This document shows, in pieces, positions 1-5,403 of a stretch of DNA of 8,681 nt (position 1 is the first letter of the stretch; the number at the start of each line of letters is the position of its first letter). The notes beneath the pieces were generated by a model. That model did no database searches. It saw only the letters and a list, made by a program, of their open reading frames with translations, and was not told where the DNA came from. The stretch comes from CAYUAI01 sp964442745 (lineage in GTDB: Bacteria > Pseudomonadota > Gammaproteobacteria > S012-40): positions 1-8,681 of the forward strand of contig CAYUAI010000127.1 in NCBI GenBank assembly GCA_964442745.1. The letters are read 5' to 3'. The position numbers were made by a program, and so were the translations under genes.

Positions 1-87
1 GATCTTTAGGCTTAAGCGTGGCAGTTTTTGGCAACAAAGATTCTGTAAATAACTAGGCTGATTATTTTCTAGCAAAGGGCGGAGTAG

Positions 88-642
88 TTACAGCATTTTT
101 ACCTTGATGATACGGGCCATCGCATCATCAACCAGAAAGAAATCATTAAATGTCAGCGTAGGACGAACCAACCGCAAAAGCGGACCGGCACCTATACTTC
201 GGAGGTGATTGCCACCCCAGTGAACGGTCATGATATCGTCTTATTCCAAACCAATATCGGCCATGCCGGGGAATGGATCGATGAAATCTTACAAAAACGC
301 GATCCGGGGCAAGCCCCACCGATTTTAATGAGTGATGCATTAAGCCGCCATTTCCCAAGTCAGGTCACGGTGATCTCGGCCTTGTGTAATCGTCATGCAC
401 GGCGCCAATTCGTGGATGTGTTCGCCCAGTTTTCTGACGAAGTGGAGTCGGTGCTTAATGGGTACAAGGTCATCTGGATTCATGACGATGAGACGAAAAA
501 GCAAGCCATGAGTGACGCGGAGCGCTTGGCCTATCATCGTGAACACGCCTTGCCCGCCATGGCCCATATCCGTCAATGGGGAGAACGGCAACTCACCCAG
601 GCACTCGTCGAAGAAAACGTCGCGTAGGCGAGTCGATTAGGT
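88..642 (+). pseudogene. IS66-family transposase (TnpC) remnant, both ends missing
   Basis: Central piece of an IS66-type DDE transposase. The frame is open from base 88, just after a stop at 85-87, and homology is readable before the first ATG at 205. It starts with FYLDDTGHRI, which carries the likely first catalytic Asp. It continues through LFQTNIGHAGEWIDEIL and PPILMSDALSRHFP, with the likely second catalytic Asp, then CNRHARRQFVDV. The reading frame stops at TAG 625-627, directly after LVEEN-VA. The family usually continues LVEEN-S-x-LG-K-A, and the same frame resumes with SRLG at 631-642, so a four-codon insertion carrying the stop seems likely. The catalytic Glu region and the whole N-terminal zipper and zinc-finger part are absent, so it cannot be active. 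It belongs to a different IS66 branch from the complete element at 686-2317. Family assignment is confident; the exact breakpoints are inferred from memory of the family. Confidence 0.8.
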
Positions 643-657
643 GACAGGGATTCGAAC
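640..657 (-). other. tRNA 3'-end-like scar (possible attachment-site remnant)
   Basis: Read on the minus strand, this begins gttcgaatccctgtcacc, which looks like a T-loop (TTCGAAT) followed by a T-stem and acceptor strand. The 5' side of the would-be T-stem (tgttg) does not pair with ccctg, and no D-arm, anticodon arm or CCA can be recognised, so this is not a functional tRNA gene. It sits exactly where transposase homology ends. Fragments of this kind are left by elements that integrate into the 3' ends of tRNA genes; chance similarity remains possible. Confidence 0.3.
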
Positions 658-677
658 AACAGCGCATTTTAAACAAA

Positions 678-685
678 ACAAAATA
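678..685. repeat. Left target-site duplication of the IS66 element
   Basis: The octamer acaaaata directly precedes the left inverted repeat and is identical to 2318-2325 after the right repeat. Eight base pairs is the expected IS66 duplication length. Confidence 0.9.
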
Positions 686-702
686 GTAACCGTTCACAGG
701 AT
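686..702 (+). repeat. IRL, left terminal inverted repeat of the IS66 element
   Basis: Starts gtaaccgttcac and matches the reverse complement of 2301-2317 at 15 of 17 positions, the first 12 without a mismatch. Transposase binding and cleavage site. Confidence 0.88.
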
Positions 703-766
703 TTGCAAAAGATCCCGATAGCTGTTATTTTTTACGGATGAAAATCACTGACACAACCATGCGACG

Positions 767-1087
767 ATGATTGATAAAGAAAAAGCCGAAGCCATTTATG
801 CGGCCGGTAAAGAGGCCGTCGTGGAAGTGTTGTGTCGATTAAGTGCTTGGATAGATGAACTTGAAAAACAGCAGCAGGTATTAGGCGAAAAGATTGCTAC
901 ATTATCGAAAGACTCATCGACATCCCATAAAGCACCGTCCTCAGATATGGTAAAAAAGCCCTCTAAAACGACCGACAAAACAACATCAACAAAGAAGAAG
1001 GGCGGTCAACCTGGGCACCCCAAACATGACAGACAAGTGTTCCTCCCTAATGAAGTGGATCAATCGTCAAAACTATGGTTTGATTGA
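767..1087 (+). CDS. IS66-family transposase, N-terminal part (frame 1 of a frameshifted gene)
   Basis: This 106-residue frame is the N-terminal third of the IS66 transposase. Residues about 1-45 (KEAVVEVLCRLSAWIDELEKQ...) form the helical, coiled-coil-like region. A Lys/Ser/Thr-rich linker follows, then the conserved KKGGQPGHPKHDR block and FLPNEVDQ, which in relatives lead directly into the zinc finger. Here the frame hits TGA at 1085-1087 just before the zinc-finger cysteines, and the protein continues in the +1 frame (DCPHC). The ATG at 767 gives the expected N-terminus, although no strong ribosome site precedes it. The break is either a 1-bp insertion (or 2-bp deletion) that inactivates the gene, or a +1 recoding site around TTT GAT TGA. 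Members of this subgroup normally have one uninterrupted frame, so mutation is more likely. Confidence 0.78.
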   Translation: MIDKEKAEAIYAAGKEAVVEVLCRLSAWIDELEKQQQVLGEKIATLSKDSSTSHKAPSSDMVKKPSKTTDKTTSTKKKGGQPGHPKHDRQVFLPNEVDQSSKLWFD

Positions 1088-2237
1088 CTGTCCGCATTGT
1101 GCCAGTCATGACATCGTGTTGTTAGCCGACCCACCTCGCATGTTGCAACAGATAACATTAAAACCCATTCGATTTGAAGTCACCGAATATCGGACTTATC
1201 CCTTTTACTGTGGACACTGTGACGAGGTGCATTATGCGCCGTTGCCCGATGAGATCGTCAAAGCCGGCTTGTTTGAGGCGGAGCTGACCGCGTTAGTGGC
1301 CTATATGAAGCATGTTTGTCATGCCTCTTTTTCCACGTTACGTCAGTTCCTGCGAGATGTCATTGGTATCCGAGTGAGTCGAGGTTATTTGGTCAAATGT
1401 ATTCAAAAAGTCAGTACCTCACTCGATCAACCCTATACACAATTGCTTAATCGTTTGCCACTGGAAGCCACCGTGAATGTGGATGAGACGGGGCATAAAG
1501 ACAATCGTCAGCGATTTTGGAGCTGGGTGTTTCGCGCTGAGCTGTATGTCTTATTTCGCATTGATAAATCCCGTGGTTCACCAGTGCTCGTTGAGGTGCT
1601 GAGTAAAGAGTTTGATGGTAGATTGGGATGTGACTATTTCTCGGCTTATCGCCAATACATGAAACATTGCGATATCACCATGCAGTTTTGCTTAGCTCAC
1701 TTGATCCGAGATATCCGCTATCTTACGACCTTGCCCGATCCCGACACGAAGGCATATGGCGAACGAGTACTTGATGGCGTTCGCCAATTATTCAAGGTCA
1801 TTCATGAGAGAGACACGCAGCAAAGCGATGAAACGTTTAAGGCCGCATTAGAAATGGCTAAAACGGCACTCTCTACTCTCATTTTAGACACCGTGCCCAG
1901 CGAGTTCGATGCGAAGGGCAAAGAGTTAAAAAAACAAGCAAAAAATTTGGCAACACGTTTTAGAAACCATGGGGAGGCGTATTTTCAATTCATGACGACA
2001 CCGGGAATTGATCCCACCAATAATACGGCAGAACAAGCGATTCGTTTTATTGTCATTGATCGTTATGTCACCCAAGGCACTCGAAGTGATCGTGGGCGTA
2101 CCGCGAGTGAGCGGATTTGGACAGTGATTGCGACTTGTGCCATTCAAGGGCGATCCGCTTTTGAGTTTATCCGCCAAGCGGTTTATGCCCATTGGCATAA
2201 TGAATCGCTACCTTCTTTGTTACCTGATACTGGGTGA
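1026..2237 (+). CDS. IS66-family transposase, catalytic part (frame 2 of a frameshifted gene)
   Basis: This frame carries the zinc finger and the whole DDE catalytic core. Using the ATG at 1026 for numbering, the zinc-finger pairs are CPHC (22-25) and CGHC (62-65). The likely catalytic residues are D153 in NVDETGHKDNRQRFWSW, D203 in GCDYFSAYRQY and E336 in TNNTAEQAIR, followed by the typical GTRSDRGRTASERIWTVIATC tail. The native protein probably starts at 767 in the other frame. The ATG at 1026 is an internal codon of the overlap, so residues 1 to about 20 (MTDKCSSLMKWINRQNYGLI) are probably not native. Fused across the shift, the product would be about 490 residues, close to single-protein IS66 transposases. 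Nothing after base 1087 looks damaged, so one single-base event explains the split. Confidence 0.85.
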   Translation: MTDKCSSLMKWINRQNYGLIDCPHCASHDIVLLADPPRMLQQITLKPIRFEVTEYRTYPFYCGHCDEVHYAPLPDEIVKAGLFEAELTALVAYMKHVCHASFSTLRQFLRDVIGIRVSRGYLVKCIQKVSTSLDQPYTQLLNRLPLEATVNVDETGHKDNRQRFWSWVFRAELYVLFRIDKSRGSPVLVEVLSKEFDGRLGCDYFSAYRQYMKHCDITMQFCLAHLIRDIRYLTTLPDPDTKAYGERVLDGVRQLFKVIHERDTQQSDETFKAALEMAKTALSTLILDTVPSEFDAKGKELKKQAKNLATRFRNHGEAYFQFMTTPGIDPTNNTAEQAIRFIVIDRYVTQGTRSDRGRTASERIWTVIATCAIQGRSAFEFIRQAVYAHWHNESLPSLLPDTG

Positions 2238-2300
2238 GCCAATACCTCCACTCATCTCAATTCGGTTAGTCGCTACATTTTGTGATTAAACAATTCTGTC

Positions 2301-2317
2301 ATCTCGTGAACGGTTAC
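2301..2317 (-). repeat. IRR, right terminal inverted repeat of the IS66 element
   Basis: Ends gtgaacggttac, the exact reverse complement of the outer 12 bases of IRL, with two mismatches in the next five. Directly followed by the target duplication. Confidence 0.88.
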
Positions 2318-2325
2318 ACAAAATA
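2318..2325. repeat. Right target-site duplication of the IS66 element
   Basis: The octamer acaaaata, identical to 678-685. Removing 686-2325 would restore an uninterrupted AT-rich intergenic sequence. Confidence 0.9.
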
Positions 2326-2547
2326 ATATAAATGACGCGTAAAATTTATAAGTTGGCTTGATCGCACTGCAATCAATTATTCTATGCAATCCTGGGGTTA
2401 ATCCTATGGAAAATTTACGATTTCACATGAAGCTACAGCGATAGCCGCCATTATATTTTCATCAAGAAGTTAGTGATGTTATTACGAGAAATAGAAAGTT
2501 TTATTGATGCTAAATAACTCAACTATTACCTCAAAATGACGCAACAC

Positions 2548-2576
2548 TTGACGATAGCAGATGAGGTATCTAGATT
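2548..2576 (+). promoter_or_regulatory. Putative sigma-70 promoter for the NlpC/P60 lipoprotein gene
   Basis: A -35 box TTGACG (5 of 6 to consensus) is separated by exactly 17 bp from a -10 box TAGATT (4 of 6). Transcription would start near 2583, giving a leader of about 105 nt before the ATG at 2689. The -10 box is mediocre, so this is a prediction only. Confidence 0.4.
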
Positions 2577-2674
2577 GATTTCAAATATAACCACCTATTT
2601 ATGTCTTTAACACTAAACAAAATAACATGAATCGCATTTCAGCGGTAAAACAGCTTTCCTCGTCATAAAAATTC

Positions 2675-2680
2675 AAGGAG
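2675..2680 (+). promoter_or_regulatory. Ribosome binding site fixing the start of the NlpC/P60 gene
   Basis: AAGGAG lies 8 bases before the ATG at 2689. This favours that start over the in-frame ATG four codons later. Confidence 0.75.
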
Positions 2681-2688
2681 TCACCAGA

Positions 2689-3195
2689 ATGAGTTACTTT
2701 ATGCCGGTTAAAAATTTACTATTTTTATTCATATGGTGCCTCGCTTTCACCTCGCTGATTAGTTGTGGCGAGCTGCCACATCGTCCGTCTTTAGACACCA
2801 GCCACACTGAGCAGACACAACGCATCAGCACCGGAAAAAATATTGCCAAACTCGCCATCAGCCTGCAAGGCATTCCCTACCGGTATGGAGGCCATCAAAA
2901 AAAAGGCTTCGATTGCAGTGGACTGGTATATTACAGCCATCAAAAAATGGGCATTAGTGTACCAAGAACCAGCCTTGAGCAATTTAAAAAGGCTTATCCC
3001 ATTCAACGAAAACAGTTACATCCAGGCGACCTCGTCTTTTTTTATTTAAACAAAAAAAAAGTATCTCATGTCGGAATTTATGTGGGTGAAAATAAGTTCA
3101 TCCATGCCCCTAAAAGTGGAAAAACTGTCACCACCGCCTCATTAGACAACCGATTCTGGCGCCAACGTTATGCGGGTGCCGGACGCTTTTATTAA
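2689..3195 (+). CDS. NlpC/P60-family cell-wall hydrolase, lipoprotein
   Basis: A 168-residue exported lipoprotein. Residues 7-25 are a hydrophobic signal segment ending in the lipobox LISC, so C26 should be lipidated and the protein held in a periplasm-facing membrane leaflet. The next residue is Gly rather than Asp, so outer-membrane sorting is expected. Residues about 48-168 are a minimal NlpC/P60 domain: IPYRYGG (62-68), the nucleophile C76 in GFDCSGLVYY, PRTS (92-95), HPGDLVFF (111-118), H127 in SHVGIYVG and H139 in FIHAP. These give a complete Cys-His-His triad. The family cleaves peptide stems of peptidoglycan, usually at the gamma-D-glutamyl-diaminopimelate bond. Length and layout match the Spr/MepS and NlpC group of gammaproteobacterial lipoproteins. 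The product should be active; whether it has a housekeeping or specialised role cannot be told. It appears to be transcribed alone, 252 bp before the next gene. Confidence 0.9.
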   Translation: MSYFMPVKNLLFLFIWCLAFTSLISCGELPHRPSLDTSHTEQTQRISTGKNIAKLAISLQGIPYRYGGHQKKGFDCSGLVYYSHQKMGISVPRTSLEQFKKAYPIQRKQLHPGDLVFFYLNKKKVSHVGIYVGENKFIHAPKSGKTVTTASLDNRFWRQRYAGAGRFY

Positions 3196-3447
3196 CCGAA
3201 AAGGAACCGGCTAACCAATGTCGGTATTCTTAGTGTATTACTGTGAATCGTTGCTCTTGCGTAAATCATCATCGCTTTGTTCCGCTTCATGCACCGTATC
3301 AGTGATGCCACAGAAACCATCGGTACGAACATAACCTGTTGGTGAGTCTGAGCCGGAGCCTGCTCAATCAAAAAAATTGGTCTAAATAGTGCATTATTAA
3401 CCATCATTTGATGGCCCATGACGCTGACTTTAAGGTGCGCAATAATC

Positions 3448-5094
3448 ATGTCCAACCCAGAAGAAACCGAGAGCTTTGAGTTTGGGCGCGGGATTCAATT
3501 TGAGTTTAACGATGAACAAACGCTGTTATACGCCTCGTTTACTGCGCCTGACGAGTTTGATTATATTGATCAGGCTTGGGTTACCCAGAAAATTAATGAA
3601 TTATCCTGTCAAGATTGGTTTGTCTTTGATGAGGCGGTTAGTGAACTTACAGAAAATTATAATGCTAAATTTCTGCCTAAAACGATAAAAATCGCCGAAC
3701 AGAAAGATGCTGTCGTGCAACTGAGCATCGCGGAAGATAAAATGTCCGCGCATATGACACTCACATCGGCGCAGGGCGGCAAAGAGGCTCGCCTTATCGA
3801 TATAAAAAAAAGTCTTGATGCCAAAGCCATTGCTTATGGCATACAAAAACAAGTGATTGCTGATTGCATTGCGGCACAACAAGCAGAAAACAATTGCATT
3901 GCGGTAGGCACGCCAGTCATTCCGGGCACTGACGCCTTATTCGAATCTTTATTGCCCAAAGCCAAACAACGATGCCCTCAAATCAATCAAAAAGGTTCCA
4001 TCGTTTGGCGTGATCTAGGAGAGATTTTCACGGTCCAACCAGGCGATCAATTAATGCGTCGCCTTCCAGCTAAACCCGGTAAGACGGGTCGCAATGTCTT
4101 GGGTCAAGAAGTGAAAGCCAAGCCGGTAGAGAATCCTGATTTTGCCGATGGACTTAACGGAACTGAAGCAACAGAGGAAGAAAATGTACTGGTCGCGACC
4201 ATTACCGGCCAACCTGTTATTGTCACCCACGGTATCAAAGTCGAACCCAAAATCACCCTGGGCGATGTAGACTTATCGACCGGACATATCAAATTTGATG
4301 GCAGCGTAGAGATCAAGGGGAATTTGACAAAGCTCATGAAAGTGCAGGTCACAGGTGATGTGATTGTGACCGGCATCATGGAGGCGGCAGAAATCGATGC
4401 CGGTGGTGATGTCACCATTCGAGGCCCGGTCATTGGCAATGGTCAAGTACGTGATAGCAACGGCCTGCTTGATCCTGAAACGGCAATCATTAAAGCCAAT
4501 GGGTCGATTTCAGCCAATCTCGTTGAATATGGTTATTTGTCAGCACAAAACAACATTTTTATCGAAGATATGGCATTACACAGTGAACTCTCTTCACTCA
4601 ATGAAATCATTGTCGGCAAAGACGCGGGTCGCGGTCAACTCGTTGGCTGCCATGTGCGATCAAGTCTGTTAATTAAAGCCGTTAGTGCCGGGTCATCGAT
4701 TGGTGTAACTACCGTGTTGGAAATCGGGTTAGCGCCTGAGGCAATTGATAAAATTACCCAATATAATCTGGATATCAAAATCCACGAAACGGCTTTACAA
4801 GATATTAATCAACTCATTGCCAGTCTCATGGCAAAACCCACCAAAAACAACATCGCCGTATTGCAAAAAGCCATTAATACCAAAAATCATCAGGAGCAAC
4901 AACTCAACGAATTAAAGCAGGCAAGCCATGTATACCAAGCGTGCCAGGAACGCTTAACGAGCGGCCTCATTCTGGTGGATCAATGTTGTTACGCGGGAAC
5001 CCACGCCATCGTCAATCGTCGGATTAAAAAAATCAACGAAGATACTCACAGTAAAACGTTTCTGTTAAAAGATGACCACGTGATCGCCAGTTAA
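3448..5094 (+). CDS. FapA/DUF342-family protein (flagellar-assembly-A-like)
   Basis: A 548-residue soluble protein without signal peptide or membrane segment. Residues about 1-160 correspond to the FapA N-terminal region. Residues about 160-260 hold the conserved block PGDQLMRRLPAKPGKTGRNVLG (198-219). Residues about 265-430 form the repetitive beta-helix part of DUF342, with turns such as IKFDGSVEIKGN, VQVTGDVIVTG, IDAGGDVTIRGPVIG and IKANGSISAN. Residues about 430-505 are alpha-helical with coiled-coil character, and a short tail follows. In vibrios FapA takes part in polar flagellum assembly and is linked to the glucose-PTS protein EIIA-Glc, but DUF342 proteins also occur in genomes and loci without flagella. 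The upstream in-frame ATG at 3418 is possible; 3448 is preferred because AAGGTG at 3432-3437 sits 10 bases before it. No flagellar, chemotaxis or bactofilin gene lies within the window, so the role here is open. Family is certain, function moderate. Confidence 0.88.
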   Translation: MSNPEETESFEFGRGIQFEFNDEQTLLYASFTAPDEFDYIDQAWVTQKINELSCQDWFVFDEAVSELTENYNAKFLPKTIKIAEQKDAVVQLSIAEDKMSAHMTLTSAQGGKEARLIDIKKSLDAKAIAYGIQKQVIADCIAAQQAENNCIAVGTPVIPGTDALFESLLPKAKQRCPQINQKGSIVWRDLGEIFTVQPGDQLMRRLPAKPGKTGRNVLGQEVKAKPVENPDFADGLNGTEATEEENVLVATITGQPVIVTHGIKVEPKITLGDVDLSTGHIKFDGSVEIKGNLTKLMKVQVTGDVIVTGIMEAAEIDAGGDVTIRGPVIGNGQVRDSNGLLDPETAIIKANGSISANLVEYGYLSAQNNIFIEDMALHSELSSLNEIIVGKDAGRGQLVGCHVRSSLLIKAVSAGSSIGVTTVLEIGLAPEAIDKITQYNLDIKIHETALQDINQLIASLMAKPTKNNIAVLQKAINTKNHQEQQLNELKQASHVYQACQERLTSGLILVDQCCYAGTHAIVNRRIKKINEDTHSKTFLLKDDHVIAS

Positions 5095-5184
5095 CAGTAT
5101 ATCATCGTATCATTTGCGAGCATAAACACCAGCAACACACATTAGCCGTGCGGATTCTCATCGACTCATCAAGCGATCAGCCCT

Positions 5185-5201
5185 TGCACCATCCATGTGC
5201 A
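5185..5201. promoter_or_regulatory. NtrC (GlnG) enhancer site, perfect palindromic arms
   Basis: tgcaccatccatgtgca has both NtrC half sites, TGCAC and GTGCA, with the correct 7-bp spacer. Its centre is about 128 bp upstream of the start site predicted from the sigma-54 promoter, which is normal for an NtrC enhancer. NtrC-phosphate bound here would activate transcription when nitrogen is scarce. Confidence 0.75.
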
Positions 5202-5215
5202 TTTATTCCGTAAAC

Positions 5216-5232
5216 CTCCCCAAATAAGTGCA
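5216..5232. promoter_or_regulatory. Second, weaker NtrC site
   Basis: The right arm GTGCA (5228-5232) is perfect and the A-rich centre fits, but the left arm ctccc is poor. By hand it matches 11 of 15 positions of GCACYAAAWTGGTGC. Its centre lies 31 bp, about three helical turns, from the strong site, close to the spacing of the paired NtrC sites at E. coli glnA. Confidence 0.5.
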
Positions 5233-5272
5233 TCTAACAACACGTATTCAGCACGAAACATTCCTATCTATT

Positions 5273-5291
5273 TATTTTTCATAGAAAAATA
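5273..5291. repeat. AT-rich palindrome between enhancer and promoter
   Basis: tatttttc-ata-gaaaaata is a perfect 8-bp inverted repeat around a 3-bp centre, ending 3 bases before the -24 element. It could bind a repressor or bend the DNA so that NtrC can reach sigma-54 polymerase. No clear IHF consensus (WATCAANNNNTTR) was found in it. Confidence 0.45.
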
Positions 5292-5294
5292 TTA

Positions 5295-5310
5295 TGGCAC
5301 ACAAAGTGCT
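5295..5310 (+). promoter_or_regulatory. Sigma-54 (-24/-12) promoter of the nitrate transporter gene
   Basis: tggcacacaaagtgct matches the consensus TGGCAC-N5-TTGCW in 10 of 11 defined positions. The invariant GG (5296-5297) and GC (5308-5309) are separated by exactly 10 bp. Transcription should start near 5321, giving an untranslated leader of about 83 nt before the ATG at 5404. The NtrC sites upstream support the call. Confidence 0.78.
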
Positions 5311-5380
5311 GCTCACAGCTGTTAAGCAATTCTGCGCCGCCACTATAAACAATGCGCGTTACTTTTTGATTTTTTAACCA

Positions 5381-5393
5381 TTCCGGTACGGAA
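5381..5393 (+). promoter_or_regulatory. Small palindrome around the transporter ribosome site
   Basis: ttccg-gta-cggaa can fold into a 5-bp stem ending 10 bases before the ATG. Its right arm contains CGGA, the only weak Shine-Dalgarno-like sequence before the gene, so the fold could lower translation initiation. The stem is short and may be fortuitous. Confidence 0.3.
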
Positions 5394-5403
5394 AACAAAA
5401 CTA

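Larger units (their letters stand above)
686..2317 (+). mobile_element. Complete IS66-family insertion sequence (single-transposase, ISBst12-like)
   Basis: A 1632-bp element. The left end begins gtaaccgttcac and the right end finishes gtgaacggttac, a perfect 12-bp inverted repeat. It extends to 15 of 17 matches (686-702 against 2301-2317). GTAA termini and 8-bp target duplications are typical of the IS66 family, and the flanks here are identical 8-mers, acaaaata, at 678-685 and 2318-2325. Only one transposase gene lies inside (767-2237, in two frames). There are no tnpA or tnpB accessory genes, as in the ISBst12 subgroup, whose members are about 1.6 kb. Intact ends and an exact target duplication suggest a fairly recent insertion into AT-rich intergenic DNA. 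Confidence 0.92.
2326..2688. other. Intergenic region without a recognisable gene
   Basis: 363 bp of AT-rich DNA between the insertion sequence and the NlpC/P60 gene. All forward frames are interrupted. The longest pieces, such as a 24-codon stretch starting MTQHLTIADEV near 2536, have no ribosome site and resemble nothing I know. The only supported signals are the promoter at 2548-2576 and the ribosome site at 2675-2680. It may be the far half of an intergenic region that the insertion split. Confidence 0.5.
5095..5403. other. Regulatory intergenic region upstream of the nitrate transporter
   Basis: 309 bp without a gene. From left to right: about 90 bp with nothing recognised and no clear terminator for the preceding gene; two NtrC-type sites (5185-5201 and 5216-5232); an AT-rich palindrome (5273-5291); a sigma-54 promoter (5295-5310); a leader of about 80 nt containing a T-rich run (5361-5376) and a small palindrome (5381-5393) near the start codon. 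Confidence 0.7.

Noticed and set aside
1..87. Upstream continuation of the transposase relic or the end of another gene
   Set aside because: All three forward frames contain stops, and no transposase motif can be read in any of them.
2340..2360. Possible second sigma-54 promoter (ttggc...tgca)
   Set aside because: The GG-to-GC spacing is 12 bp instead of the required 10.
2566..2605. Second possible promoter TTGATT ... TATTTA
   Set aside because: Spacing is only 15 bp and both boxes are weak; the overlapping TTGACG-17-TAGATT is better.
3340..3380. Possible terminator with a tgagc/gctca stem followed by an A-run
   Set aside because: The stem is only 5 bp, and the A-run is on the wrong strand side to give a U-tract in either direction.
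3192..3455. 87-codon minus-strand reading frame in the gap between the NlpC/P60 and FapA-like genes
   Set aside because: It overlaps the end of the NlpC gene, has no ribosome site, is Met-rich without any recognisable motif and looks like a chance open frame.
4104..4439. 111-codon minus-strand frame inside the FapA-like gene
   Set aside because: Low-complexity Ser/Pro/Thr/Met shadow opposite the clear DUF342 repeats.
5340..5380. Intrinsic terminator or ANTAR-type antitermination leader before the transporter
   Set aside because: The T-rich run is preceded only by a 4-5 bp imperfect stem, and no paired A-n-n-G hexaloops are visible.
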